Positions 25,977 through 35,318 of a DNA stretch of 64,000 bases are shown here, one piece after another. Numbering within the stretch: position 1 is the first letter of the stretch; the number at the start of each line of letters is the position of its first letter. Source of the stretch: an uncultured Flavihumibacter sp. (GTDB lineage: Bacteria > Bacteroidota > Bacteroidia > Chitinophagales > Chitinophagaceae); contig CABHOY010000075.1 of NCBI GenBank assembly GCA_902168105.1, positions 372,001 to 436,000 of the forward strand, given 5' to 3'. The position numbers were made by a program, and so were the translations under genes. The notes beneath the pieces were generated by a model. The model saw only the letters and a program-made list of their open reading frames with translations, made no database searches and was not told the origin of the DNA.

Positions 25977-28259
25977 TCACTGCCCGATATATAACACCTC
26001 CGCCGGATTCAACTTCTCTCTATCCCTGTATATCCCGGCATCCAGCCAGGCTCCTGTACCAACATTAAAATACTGCACCTTGATCCGATGCAGGCCTTTC
26101 TTCAAAGGCAGGAACCCGCTTTTATCTACCAGATCATGTTGTCCATCATTATCAACAACAATCTGATCATCTACATAAAAGACTGCCCCATCATCACTAT
26201 TCAGATGAAATTCATACAGATCATCCGCAGGAATTTTTACATACCCAGTGAATGTGACCCCTGCATTTTTAAGAGACAAGGGACGAATATCAATAGCAGG
26301 CAAAACACCTGAACTATCGCCGGTAGCCGGTAACTGCCGGGCATTGGCAGGTGCTGTATTTACAAGTGAGAAACGCACGCCTTTCTTGCCCGCCTGAACA
26401 GGCAACGCAGGAAGGTAAGGCTTGCGTACATAAGTGGCACTGTACAGAGGACTGATCCGTCCGGAGGGTAACACTACAATACACTGTACAACTGCAGAAC
26501 CATTGTCAGGAACTGCAAGAGCAAACGGTTTAGCGTAAGGTGTACTCCGCGTTCCCGGCTGACTACCATCAGTAGTATAGTAAATAAAACTACCTTTCAC
26601 AGGAGGTTTCAAAGTAACTGTTACAGAAGGTGTGGTCACTACTTTACTCTCAAGACCCAGTGGTTCAGGAATACGGAAATTGACACCTGCGGTATTCAGC
26701 CGCCCTAACTCCATCGGTAATTTCTGCATGAAACGACGATAGTTTTTCTTCCCTGGTTGTGACCAGGCAATTTCCGACAAAGCCAATGCCCGCGGCCACA
26801 CCATGTAATCGAGCATGGGTTGGTCAGGAATGAACTCCGTCCAGATATTTCCCTGCACTCCCTTGATATATTTGCGCTCGGCCGGTGTTAGCGAAGCCGG
26901 TAAAGGTTCATATTTGTAAACAGTTTTAAGCGGAAGATATGCTGCTGCATTCAGCGGTTCCGTAGCCGGCTGGCCTTGTGTATAATCAAAGTAGAGATAG
27001 GTATTCGGCGTCATGATGACATCATGTTTTTGTTTGGCGGCGGCAATACCGCCTTCTTCGCCACGCCAGCTCATCACAGTAGCATTAGGTGCAAGACCGC
27101 CTTCCAGTATCTCATCCCAACCAATGATAGTACGGCCTTTGCTGTTTACAAATTTCTCCATCCGTTGAATGAAATAACTCTGCAGATCATGTTCATCTTT
27201 CAAACCTAATTTCTTAATGAGGCGCTGTACATCAGCAGATTCTTTCCAGCGGTCTTTCAGACATTCATCGCCACCGATATGGATATATTGGGAAGGGAAG
27301 AGGGCCATTACTTCTGTCAGCACATCCTGCAGGAAGGTAAAAACCGAGTCATTCACCGGATTTAAAACATCTTTCGAAATACCCCACGTTGTGCGCACTT
27401 CATAAGGTCCGCCGGTATTGCCGAATTGCGGATAAGCTGCCAGTACGGCTTGTGAATGACCAGGCATTTCAATTTCAGGAATGATCGTAATATTCCTCTC
27501 GGCAGCATATTTCACGATGTCACGTACTTCCTCCTGTGTATAATAACCGCCATAGGGCTTACTATCATAAGTAGTGCTACGACGATGATGACCTACGATC
27601 GTTTCTTTTCTTATGGAAGCAATTTCCTGCAGGCGGGGATATTTTTTGATCTCGATACGCCAGCCCTGGTCTTCGGTAAGATGCCAGTGAAAGCGGTTGA
27701 ATTTATAAAGTACCATCATGTCAATAAACTGTTTGACCGCAGCAGGGGGGAAAAAGTGGCGACCTACGTCCAGCATCATCCCGCGATACGCGAAGCGGGG
27801 ATAGTCCTGGATCTTGACACCAGGGAGATGAATGGCAGTTTGTTTATTCAGGGGAAACAACTGTAGCAACGTTTGTAAACCATTGAACAATCCGTAGCTA
27901 TCTCCCTGCAGATAAACACGACCGGTATTCACTTCCAGTATATAGCCCTCCGGATTACCGGCACTGGCTTCTACGAGTTGTATCACAGAGTGTGCCGTAA
28001 CACGGGGAAGTTTTGCATAGCCGTTTGCAGGTAGTTTAAAATTATAATTGCGTTGCAGAAAATCATTCAGAAAACCGGCGACCTTACCAGCTGCTTGTCC
28101 GCTGTAATGTATTTCCGCTTTTTCATTCAGTACAAAGCTTCCGGGCATGGGGGACAGCAACACGGGTTCAGGGATGATCGTGATATCGCCTGTTTTCAGT
28201 TGCGCCATTCCGTTAAGGAAGTAAAGTGCTGTAAGAATTGACAAGAATAATTTCTTCAT
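25977..28259 (-). CDS. Secreted beta-N-acetylhexosaminidase, GH20, with PA14-like C-terminus
   Basis: A 760-residue exported enzyme that removes terminal GlcNAc or GalNAc, as expected for chitin or glycan breakdown. The start at 28259 gives a clean signal peptide (to about residue 19). A GH20b-like domain precedes the catalytic barrel (about 150-490), which has HWHLTEDQGWR and the catalytic pair Asp331-Glu332 in HIGGDECLKDRW. A chitobiase-like C-terminal domain (FIYYTTDGSQPGTRSTPYA) and a PA14-like domain (DDGAVFYVDDQIVVDNDG) follow, the last probably binding sugar. No sorting domain is seen. Confidence 0.93.
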   Translation of the reverse strand: MKKLFLSILTALYFLNGMAQLKTGDITIIPEPVLLSPMPGSFVLNEKAEIHYSGQAAGKVAGFLNDFLQRNYNFKLPANGYAKLPRVTAHSVIQLVEASAGNPEGYILEVNTGRVYLQGDSYGLFNGLQTLLQLFPLNKQTAIHLPGVKIQDYPRFAYRGMMLDVGRHFFPPAAVKQFIDMMVLYKFNRFHWHLTEDQGWRIEIKKYPRLQEIASIRKETIVGHHRRSTTYDSKPYGGYYTQEEVRDIVKYAAERNITIIPEIEMPGHSQAVLAAYPQFGNTGGPYEVRTTWGISKDVLNPVNDSVFTFLQDVLTEVMALFPSQYIHIGGDECLKDRWKESADVQRLIKKLGLKDEHDLQSYFIQRMEKFVNSKGRTIIGWDEILEGGLAPNATVMSWRGEEGGIAAAKQKHDVIMTPNTYLYFDYTQGQPATEPLNAAAYLPLKTVYKYEPLPASLTPAERKYIKGVQGNIWTEFIPDQPMLDYMVWPRALALSEIAWSQPGKKNYRRFMQKLPMELGRLNTAGVNFRIPEPLGLESKVVTTPSVTVTLKPPVKGSFIYYTTDGSQPGTRSTPYAKPFALAVPDNGSAVVQCIVVLPSGRISPLYSATYVRKPYLPALPVQAGKKGVRFSLVNTAPANARQLPATGDSSGVLPAIDIRPLSLKNAGVTFTGYVKIPADDLYEFHLNSDDGAVFYVDDQIVVDNDGQHDLVDKSGFLPLKKGLHRIKVQYFNVGTGAWLDAGIYRDREKLNPAEVLYIGQ

Positions 28260-28644
28260 ATGCTTATTGTTGGTACGATAATCCTTTTTCCATGATCCAA
28301 TCTCACCGGGGCCTCGTATGTATGCATGCTGTACAGCAGCGGGAACATTGTTTACATTGGCGGGCCGGAAGGGTTTAAAGTAGTGGAATCTTTTGATAAA
28401 CCAGTATCCGTGAGCAGTGCTATTTTGACATGTTCCTGCATACAACGTGCCGGAATATATGGATTAATTAAATAATATTCTACTTTTTGCGGGATTGATC
28501 TGGTTGGTACGGGATTTGCGTCATGATGCCCCATTATGCGTAACAGTATGATAACAAAAAGACGGCGTGATAATGGTTTTAATGATTAAATTTAACGCCA
28601 GGAAATTTGTTCAAAAAATGAAAACACAAAAAACAAGTCTATAA
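28260..28644. other. 385-base divergent intergenic region
   Basis: This gap separates the divergent hexosaminidase and nucleotidyltransferase genes and must hold both promoters. I see no exact TAnnTTTG element at a suitable distance on either strand, no strong hairpin and no credible small gene. Confidence 0.5.
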
Positions 28645-29547
28645 ATGCAACCAACTTTATTGATCCTTGCAGCTGGAATGGCTAGCCGTTACGGCAGTTT
28701 GAAACAGATCCAGCAGTTCGGCCCCAGCGGTGAAACAATTGTTGATTACTCCATCTACGACGCTATCCGTGCCGGTTTCGGCAAGATAGTATTCATTATC
28801 CGCAAGGATTTTGAAAAAGAATTTAAAGAGATCTTTGAACCAAAACTGAAGGGTCGTGTAGCTACGGACTATGTATTCCAGGAAATGGATGCATTTCTGG
28901 ATGGTTATCCGATGCCGGCAGACCGTTCTAAACCATGGGGAACAGCGCATGCTGTATTATGTGCGAAAGATGCTATCAATGAGCCTTTCGCAGTGATTAA
29001 TGCGGATGATTTCTATGGCCGTGATTCTTTTGAAAAAGCAGCGGCATTTTTGAAGAATGACGCAAAGCCTGATGTTTATAGTGTGATCGGGTATCAGCTG
29101 AATAAAACTATCAGTGAGCATGGCTCCGTTTCCCGCGGTGTATGTGCGGCTGACAGCAACAGCAACCTGGCTGCTATCAACGAAAGGACCAAGGTTTACA
29201 AAGATGGTGAGCAGATCGTGTATGAAGACGCCGAAGGCACTAAACATGCTATGGCTCCTGACACACCGGTATCCATGAACTTCTGGGGTTTCCATCCATC
29301 AGTATTTGAAATGAGCCAGAACCTGTTCAAGGATTTCTTAAAGAAAGATGGTGAGAAGCCTAAGTCAGAATTCTTCATTCCTATCGTAGTGGACCACTTC
29401 ATTAAAAACAAGCTGGGTGTGGTAAATGTCATCCCTACAGCAGCTCAGTGGTTCGGTGTAACTTATAAAGAAGATGCACCGGGAGTACAGGAAAGCCTTT
29501 CCGCACTGGTAAATAGTGGGGAATATCCGGACAATCTCTGGAAATAA
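28645..29547 (+). CDS. Sugar-phosphate nucleotidyltransferase family protein
   Basis: A 300-residue protein with the nucleotidyltransferase fold: LAAGMASRYGSLKQ holds the nucleotide-binding loop, DYSIYDAIRAG the next helix, and INADDFYG the metal-binding Asp pair. It resembles glucose-1-phosphate uridylyl/thymidylyltransferases but has an unusual C-terminal half without a hexapeptide repeat domain. It would make an NDP-sugar for cell-surface glycan; the sugar is unknown. It appears to be a single-gene unit, with the ilv leader promoter downstream. Confidence 0.85.
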   Translation: MQPTLLILAAGMASRYGSLKQIQQFGPSGETIVDYSIYDAIRAGFGKIVFIIRKDFEKEFKEIFEPKLKGRVATDYVFQEMDAFLDGYPMPADRSKPWGTAHAVLCAKDAINEPFAVINADDFYGRDSFEKAAAFLKNDAKPDVYSVIGYQLNKTISEHGSVSRGVCAADSNSNLAAINERTKVYKDGEQIVYEDAEGTKHAMAPDTPVSMNFWGFHPSVFEMSQNLFKDFLKKDGEKPKSEFFIPIVVDHFIKNKLGVVNVIPTAAQWFGVTYKEDAPGVQESLSALVNSGEYPDNLWK

Positions 29548-29669
29548 TACCTGAAGAATTATAATATTTTTGCTATTTGTATGAATTTTGACTAAAGAAA
29601 CCAACTTTTATTTCAATATCTTCAAAAAGTGCAGGTTTGTTTGCGAAACAACTAAATTTTTTGACCGTA

Positions 29670-29700
29670 TTGTTTTTTAGTCGAACGACCAATACATTTG
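29670..29700 (+). promoter_or_regulatory. Promoter of the ilv leader and ilvE
   Basis: A -33 TTG at 29670-29672 and an exact -7 element TACATTTG at 29693-29700 are separated by 20 bases, the spacing expected for the Bacteroidetes housekeeping sigma factor. Transcription should begin near 29706, just before the leader peptide. Confidence 0.72.
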
Positions 29701-29728
29701 TAGAAGCAAAACAAAACAAGGTACCTCC

Positions 29729-29842
29729 ATGTGGGTAAATAAAGACAATAACAAGATCAATCACATCGTAGCTCAACTGAATTGGGCTATCACGCTAGTC
29801 GTGGTTGTCGTTGTCATTATTAGCCACCAATATGGAGGATAG
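29729..29842 (+). CDS. ilv leader peptide (37 aa, Ile/Leu/Val-rich)
   Basis: This short frame lies between a strong promoter and an intrinsic terminator ahead of ilvE. Residues 21-31 read ITLVVVVVVII: ten of eleven are branched-chain amino acids, encoded at 29789-29821. That matches the leader peptides of classical ilv attenuators. The peptide ends Gly-Gly-stop, and these last codons form the 5' arm of the antiterminator. Its job would be to let ribosome stalling report low charged Ile, Leu or Val tRNA. It could also be read as a single-span membrane microprotein, but the position before ilvE makes the leader role much more likely. Confidence 0.8.
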   Translation: MWVNKDNNKINHIVAQLNWAITLVVVVVVIISHQYGG

Positions 29843-29905
29843 GTAATTGTGTACAATCACTAAAGATAACAGCAGCCTTCCTCCACAAGAGGAAGGCTTT
29901 TTTTT
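29832..29905 (+). terminator. ilv attenuator: terminator with competing antiterminator
   Basis: The terminator is a 9-base-pair stem (29875-29883 with 29889-29897, loop CACAA) followed by eight Ts. An alternative stem pairs 29834-29843 with 29876-29884 (nine pairs, one bulged base) and removes the terminator's left arm. The 5' arm of that antiterminator lies over the last leader codons and the stop. A third pairing, 29724-29730 with 29832-29838, would hide the antiterminator when the leader is not translated. The pairing is visible in the sequence; regulation is inferred. Confidence 0.75.
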
Positions 29906-29950
29906 GCGCCTGTAATTAAGTATCCAAAATCGAATTCTAATATCTGAATT

Positions 29951-30856
29951 ATGTATAGCTATTACAACGAGAACACCATTCTTTACGTTAACGGGGAGTA
30001 TAAGAAAGCCACTGCGGCCACTATCGACCTTTATGGTCAGTCACTGCACTACGGATATGCCGTTTTTGAAGGTATCCGTGCTTACAAAACAGCTGATGGA
30101 AAAGTGAAGATTTTCAAAGCGAAAGAACACTTTGACAGATTCAAACGCTCCTGCGAGTTGATACACATGCCATATACGTTCAACAATGATGAACTGATCG
30201 AGGCATGTTATAAAATACTGGAGCTGAACAATATGGAAGAAGCGTACATCCGTCCGCTGGCTTTCTGCCCTCCGAACATGACCCTGAAAGCTGCCAGCGA
30301 AACACATGTACTGATCTGTGCATGGGAGTGGGGCGCTTATTTAGGTGAAAAACTGCTGCGTGTGATGACATCATCTTACCAGCGTCCAAATCCAAAAGCA
30401 TTCAAGATCGAGTCAAAAACTGCCGGTCTGTATGTAAACTCGATCCTGGCTTCGCAGGAAGCAAAGGAAAACGGTTATGATGAAGCACTGCTGCTGGATA
30501 TGAACGGATATGTAGCTGAAGGTCCGGGAGCTAACCTGTTCTTCGAAAAAGACGGTAAGATCTTCACCCCACCTCCAGGTAATATCCTGCCGGGCATTAC
30601 CCGCGCTACAGTGATTGAACTATGCCATGAACTGGGTATTCCTCTGGAAGAGAAACTCTTCACAACAGACGAACTGAAAACTGCCGATTGCGTATTCTAT
30701 TGCGGTACCGCAGCAGAATTAGTTGGTTGGGATTCTCTTGACGGTCAGACTTTTGCAAAACCATGGGCAACTTCCCTGGGTAAATTGCTGCAGCAGGCTT
30801 ATAAAGCCAGAGTGCTGGAAAAAGAATTCGATCGCGCTGCTGTACCAGTCTCCTAA
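29951..30856 (+). CDS. ilvE: Branched-chain amino acid aminotransferase
   Basis: A 301-residue fold-type IV PLP enzyme for the last, reversible step of Leu, Ile and Val synthesis. HYGYAVFEGIRAY is the family's N-terminal motif, Lys156 in ESKTAGLYVNS should bind PLP, and EGPGANLFF with GITRATVIEL follow in the usual order. It lies just behind the leader and attenuator, which fits end-product control. A 401-base gap separates it from ilvD. Confidence 0.95.
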   Translation: MYSYYNENTILYVNGEYKKATAATIDLYGQSLHYGYAVFEGIRAYKTADGKVKIFKAKEHFDRFKRSCELIHMPYTFNNDELIEACYKILELNNMEEAYIRPLAFCPPNMTLKAASETHVLICAWEWGAYLGEKLLRVMTSSYQRPNPKAFKIESKTAGLYVNSILASQEAKENGYDEALLLDMNGYVAEGPGANLFFEKDGKIFTPPPGNILPGITRATVIELCHELGIPLEEKLFTTDELKTADCVFYCGTAAELVGWDSLDGQTFAKPWATSLGKLLQQAYKARVLEKEFDRAAVPVS

Positions 30857-31257
30857 CCGCTGGTCTCAGGTTACAGATATTCATGAAAACTCGTGCTGAT
30901 TCAGGTATTTCCTCTAATTACCATACCTGAAAACGATACATTATTATTTGAAACTGATAGTATTGTATCAAATCATCAGATAGCTACGCAAGGCATCCCG
31001 CTTTGTATTATTCAAAACAAAGCGGGATGCTCTTCATAAAGACTTCGTACATACCTCCCGTTTCTTCCCGTGACAGTATTTTTGATAAGTTGGAATTTGG
31101 ATTTTTGAGGGTATGTTATCTAATGCCATAGCGGGTTTAGGCATAAAACGAAGAGATTTGAATACCGGCTAACCGGGCAGTAATTGGTTTGGAACTTGGC
31201 TTTTATCACTGCTATTTTGTATTACTTTAAATAGCAACCGGAAATACTAACAAACAG
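30857..31257 (+). promoter_or_regulatory. ilvE-ilvD intergenic region with hairpin and internal promoter candidate
   Basis: This 401-base gap holds a 14-base-pair perfect stem (30993-31006 with 31017-31030) that lacks a good T tract, so it is a weak terminator or an mRNA end-protecting hairpin. An exact -7 element TATTTTTG lies at 31077-31084 and could drive ilvD onward separately. Short frames at 30883-30930 and 31113-31172 are not rich in Ile, Leu or Val and were not accepted as leaders. Confidence 0.45.
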
Positions 31258-32937
31258 ATGGAATTAAATAAATACAGCAAAACGCTCACCCAGGACCCTA
31301 CACAGCCAGCCGCACAGGCGCAGCTGTATGGAATAGGTTTAACAGAAGAAGACCTGAAGAAAGCACAGGTAGGCGTTGCCAGTATGGGCTACGACGGTAA
31401 CACCTGTAACATGCACCTCAATGACCTCGCTCAGCAGGTCAAAAAAGGCGTCTGGGCTAATGATCTCGTCGGACTCACTTTCCATACCATAGGCGTCAGC
31501 GATGGTATGAGTAATGGTACTCCCGGTATGCGTTACTCCCTGGTCAGCCGTGATCTGATTGCTGATTCCATCGAAACTGTTTGTGGTGCACAATATTATG
31601 ATGCGCTGATCACCGTACCTGGCTGTGATAAGAACATGCCTGGTTCCCTGATGGCAATGGGCCGTTTGAACCGCCCATCTATCATGGTGTACGGTGGTAC
31701 GATCGCTCCCGGCAAGTATAAAGGCAAGGACCTTAACATCATCTCCGCTTTTGAAGCACTAGGCCAGAAGATGGCTGGTGATCTGAATGACGAAGATTTC
31801 AAAGGAATAGTAATGAATTCCTGCCCTGGCGCTGGCGCCTGTGGCGGTATGTATACGGCTAACACCATGTCATCGGCTATTGAGGCATTAGGTATGAGCC
31901 TCCCTTATAGTTCTTCCAGTCCTGCAACCAGCAAGGAAAAACAGGAAGAATGCCTGATAGCAGGTAAGTATATCCGCCTGCTGCTGGAAAAAGATATTAA
32001 GCCTACCGACATCATGACGTTCGAGGCATTTGAAAATGCGGCTACCGTGGTGATGGCGCTGGGAGGTAGTACCAATGCGGTATTACACTTCATCGCCATT
32101 GCGAAATCAGTAGGTGTGAAATTCACCTTGCAGGATTTCCAGCGTATCAGCGACAAAACGCCACTGATAGCTGACCTGAAACCAAGTGGTAAATACCTGA
32201 TGGAAGACCTGCATAACATAGGCGGTGTTCCCCTGGTAATGAAATATTTACTGAAACAAGGTTACCTGCATGGACATTGCCTGACAGTAACCGGCAAGAC
32301 CATAGCAGAGAACCTGGCAAGTGTTCCTGATCTGGAATTCGAAACACAGGACGTGATCGTTCCTTCTGAGAAACCACTGAAAGCTACCGGTCACATACAG
32401 ATGTTGTACGGTAACCTGGCAGAACAGGGTTCAGTAGCAAAAATAACCGGTAAGGAAGGCCTGAGCTTCCGTGGACCTGCACGTGTGTTTGACGGTGAGT
32501 TTGAACTGATAGCAGGTATCCAGAGCGGACGTGTGCAGAAAGGAGATGTGGTGGTGATCAGACAGGTAGGCCCTAAAGGTGCACCTGGTATGCCTGAAAT
32601 GCTGAAACCTACTTCCGCTATTATGGGTGTAGGTCTTGGTAAGAGCGTGGCTTTGATCACAGACGGACGTTTTTCCGGTGGTACACACGGTTTTGTGGTA
32701 GGTCATATCACACCGGAAGCCTACGAAGGCGGTACCATCGCGCTGGTGAAAGACAATGATATCATTGAAATAGATGCCGAAAAGAATACGATCAATGTGG
32801 AAGTGAGCGCAGAGGAACTGGCAGCCCGCAGGGCACAGTGGATAAAGCCCGCATTGAAAGCAACCAACGGTATATTATTAAAATACGCAAAACTCGTTTC
32901 AAATGCAACAGAAGGATGTGTTACCGATGAAGCCTGA
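31258..32937 (+). CDS. ilvD: Dihydroxy-acid dehydratase
   Basis: A 559-residue iron-sulfur dehydratase for the third common step of Val, Ile and Leu synthesis. The cluster ligands are seen in DGNTCNMH, VPGCDKNMPGSLMA and NSCPGAGACGGMYTANTM; FSGGTHGFVVGHITPEA is the conserved C-terminal motif. Length is normal. Its 3' end overlaps the start of ilvB, which indicates translational coupling within the ilvDBNCA unit. Confidence 0.97.
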   Translation: MELNKYSKTLTQDPTQPAAQAQLYGIGLTEEDLKKAQVGVASMGYDGNTCNMHLNDLAQQVKKGVWANDLVGLTFHTIGVSDGMSNGTPGMRYSLVSRDLIADSIETVCGAQYYDALITVPGCDKNMPGSLMAMGRLNRPSIMVYGGTIAPGKYKGKDLNIISAFEALGQKMAGDLNDEDFKGIVMNSCPGAGACGGMYTANTMSSAIEALGMSLPYSSSSPATSKEKQEECLIAGKYIRLLLEKDIKPTDIMTFEAFENAATVVMALGGSTNAVLHFIAIAKSVGVKFTLQDFQRISDKTPLIADLKPSGKYLMEDLHNIGGVPLVMKYLLKQGYLHGHCLTVTGKTIAENLASVPDLEFETQDVIVPSEKPLKATGHIQMLYGNLAEQGSVAKITGKEGLSFRGPARVFDGEFELIAGIQSGRVQKGDVVVIRQVGPKGAPGMPEMLKPTSAIMGVGLGKSVALITDGRFSGGTHGFVVGHITPEAYEGGTIALVKDNDIIEIDAEKNTINVEVSAEELAARRAQWIKPALKATNGILLKYAKLVSNATEGCVTDEA

Positions 32938-34657
32938 GCCGGCTGAAAAGCGGGCAGCAACAACTGCTCCCCTCAACATCACTGGCTCTGAGGCAGTGAT
33001 CCGCTCGCTGATTGCAGAAGGTGTAGAAACCATTTTCGGCTATCCAGGAGGCGCTATTATGCCCATTTATGATGCCCTGTACGATTTTCAGGATCAGATC
33101 CATCATATATTGGTCCGTCATGAACAAGGTGCTACGCACGCCGCACAAGGCTATGCACGCACGTCCGGTAAAACAGGAGTGGTCTTCGCCACATCTGGTC
33201 CCGGAGCAACCAACCTGGTAACAGGGCTGGCGGATGCTTACATGGACTCTACACCAATGGTGTGCATTACCGGCCAGGTGGCGGCAGCGCTGTTGGGTAC
33301 CGATGCATTCCAGGAAACCGATGTAATAGGTATCACTATGCCTATCACAAAATGGAATATCCAGGTAACACGTCCGGAAGACATTCCTGGTGCTATCGCC
33401 AAAGCATTCTATATTGCAGGCAGCGGCCGTCCTGGTCCTGTACTGGTAGATATCACCAAGAATGCGCAGGCAGCGAAGTTTGACTTTAAGTACGAGAAAT
33501 GTGATTATATCCGCAGTTACCGTCCTGTTCCTGTAATGGATAAGAATGCGGTAGCAGAAGCGGCGGAACTGATCAACGGTGCAAAACGTCCGTATATCCT
33601 TTGTGGTCACGGCGTACTGTTGGCAGGTGCTGAAAAAGACCTCATCGCACTGGCGGAAAAAGCAAGTATTCCAGTTGCTTCCACCTTGCTCGGCTTATCT
33701 GCCGTTCCGGTAGATCATCCGCTGTATGTAGGTTACCTGGGTATGCATGGTAACTATGCACCCAATATCAAAACAAATGAATGTGATGTACTGATCGCAG
33801 TAGGTATGCGCTTCGACGACCGTATTACCGGTGATGTAAGTCAGTATGCTTCACAGGCGAAAGTGGTGCACATCGAAATAGACGCTGCTGAGATCAACAA
33901 GATCATCAAGGCGGATGTAGCGGTACATGCTGATGCGAAAACTGCATTGGAGGCATTACTCGGACTGGTGAAACCAGCTAAGCACGACGAGTGGATCCAG
34001 GGTTTCCGTGAAGCAGATAAACAGGAAGAAGAGAAGGTAACCAGGAAAGAACTGTACCCTACGGAAGGTGGTTTGAAGATGGCAGAAGTGGTGCGGCTCA
34101 TCTCTGAAAGAACAGAAGGTAAAGCCGTACTGGTAACAGACGTAGGGCAGCACCAGATGATCGCTTCCCGTTACTATCGCTTTAAAGATCCTAACACCAA
34201 TATCACTTCAGGTGGTATGGGAACAATGGGTTTTGCATTACCGGCGTCAATGGGAGCGAAAGTAGGTACGCCTGAAAAAGAAGTAGTGGCGGTGATCGGT
34301 GATGGTTGTTTCCAGATGACGCTACAGGAACTGGGTACTATCTATCAGTCTGAAATAGGCGTGAAAATAGTGATCCTGAACAATAACTTCCTGGGTATGG
34401 TGCGTCAGTGGCAGCAGCTGTTCTTTGACAAACGTTATTCTTCCACCGAAATGGTGAACCCTGACTTCGTACAGATAGCAAAAGGGTTCTTCATCCCGGG
34501 CCGGAAAGTAACTGACCGTGCGGATATTGCTGCAGCGGTAGATGAGATGATCTCTCACAAAGGCGCTTACCTGCTGGAAGTTGTAGTGGAAAAAGAAGAC
34601 AACGTATTCCCAATGGTGCCTGCCGGTGCTCCGATATCTCATATCAGGCTCGAGTAG
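32903..34657 (+). CDS. ilvB: Acetolactate synthase, catalytic (large) subunit
   Basis: A 584-residue ThDP enzyme that joins pyruvate with pyruvate or 2-oxobutyrate. Catalytic Glu74 lies in VRHEQGATHAAQGYAR, and the ThDP/Mg2+ motif runs from GDGCFQM to NNNFLGMVRQWQ. The central domain holds the FAD-binding region. The start could be ATG 32903 (35-base overlap with ilvD) or ATG 32927 (11-base overlap, with AAGGA upstream); the first eight residues are therefore uncertain. The small subunit follows after 36 bases. Confidence 0.96.
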   Translation: MQQKDVLPMKPEPAEKRAATTAPLNITGSEAVIRSLIAEGVETIFGYPGGAIMPIYDALYDFQDQIHHILVRHEQGATHAAQGYARTSGKTGVVFATSGPGATNLVTGLADAYMDSTPMVCITGQVAAALLGTDAFQETDVIGITMPITKWNIQVTRPEDIPGAIAKAFYIAGSGRPGPVLVDITKNAQAAKFDFKYEKCDYIRSYRPVPVMDKNAVAEAAELINGAKRPYILCGHGVLLAGAEKDLIALAEKASIPVASTLLGLSAVPVDHPLYVGYLGMHGNYAPNIKTNECDVLIAVGMRFDDRITGDVSQYASQAKVVHIEIDAAEINKIIKADVAVHADAKTALEALLGLVKPAKHDEWIQGFREADKQEEEKVTRKELYPTEGGLKMAEVVRLISERTEGKAVLVTDVGQHQMIASRYYRFKDPNTNITSGGMGTMGFALPASMGAKVGTPEKEVVAVIGDGCFQMTLQELGTIYQSEIGVKIVILNNNFLGMVRQWQQLFFDKRYSSTEMVNPDFVQIAKGFFIPGRKVTDRADIAAAVDEMISHKGAYLLEVVVEKEDNVFPMVPAGAPISHIRLE

Positions 34658-34693
34658 GAGGAACAGGAAACCGAAATCATTAACACGAACACT

Positions 34694-35281
34694 ATGCAAA
34701 AAGAATATACAGTAACGGTATATACGGAAGACAGGATCGGTATCACGAACCGTATCACCGTTATCTTCACCCGCCGGGGTATCAATATCACCAGCCTGAC
34801 AACGGCTGAAACGGAGATCCCGGGCGTATATAAATTCATCATCACCGTATTGTCCGAAAAGACAAAGCTGGAGAAGATCGTTGGTCAGATAGAAAGACTG
34901 ATAGAGATACATCGTGCTTTTGTACATGAGGAAGACGAGGTGGTATACCAGGAACTGGCCCTTTACAAGATATCTACAAAGGCATTGCAGAATGGTAATA
35001 TTGAACAGCTGATCCGTGAAAACAATGCACGTATACTTACACTTACAGATGAGTATTTTGTATTGGAAAAAACGGGTCACCAGCAGGAACTGATCGATCT
35101 GCAGGCTAAGCTGGCGCCATATGGCCTGATCGAATATTCAAAGAGTGGAAGAGTGGCGATCGTAAAATGGAGCCGCCGATTCCACGATCATCTGAAAGAA
35201 TTGTCTGCGCTTCGTCCTGACAATCTGAAGGAAGCGCAGTATGGCAACGCAGAAGTATCTGCAGAAGAAGAAAGTATCTAG
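34694..35281 (+). CDS. ilvN: Acetolactate synthase, regulatory (small) subunit
   Basis: A 195-residue regulatory subunit. The N-terminal ACT domain (about residues 1-75: YTVTVYTEDRIGITNRITVIFTRRGINI in outline) should bind Val and allow feedback inhibition of the IlvB partner. The C-terminal domain (about 80-170) is the usual activating half. It sits between ilvB and ilvC. Length is slightly above the E. coli type III isozyme but normal for this phylum. Confidence 0.92.
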   Translation: MQKEYTVTVYTEDRIGITNRITVIFTRRGINITSLTTAETEIPGVYKFIITVLSEKTKLEKIVGQIERLIEIHRAFVHEEDEVVYQELALYKISTKALQNGNIEQLIRENNARILTLTDEYFVLEKTGHQQELIDLQAKLAPYGLIEYSKSGRVAIVKWSRRFHDHLKELSALRPDNLKEAQYGNAEVSAEEESI

Positions 35282-35318
35282 TTTAAATAATTCATAAAAA
35301 AACAAACACTATCAAAAC

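Noticed and set aside
30883..30930. A 15-codon frame after ilvE as a second ilv leader
   Set aside because: It contains a single Ile and no Val or Leu, and the hairpin downstream lacks a proper T tract.
31113..31172. A 19-codon frame before ilvD as a leader peptide
   Set aside because: Leu and Ile are scattered rather than clustered, and no terminator with a competing stem follows.
32921..33610. A 229-residue minus-strand frame opposite ilvB
   Set aside because: It is rich in Cys, His and Arg with no domain, as expected for an antisense frame of a codon-biased gene.
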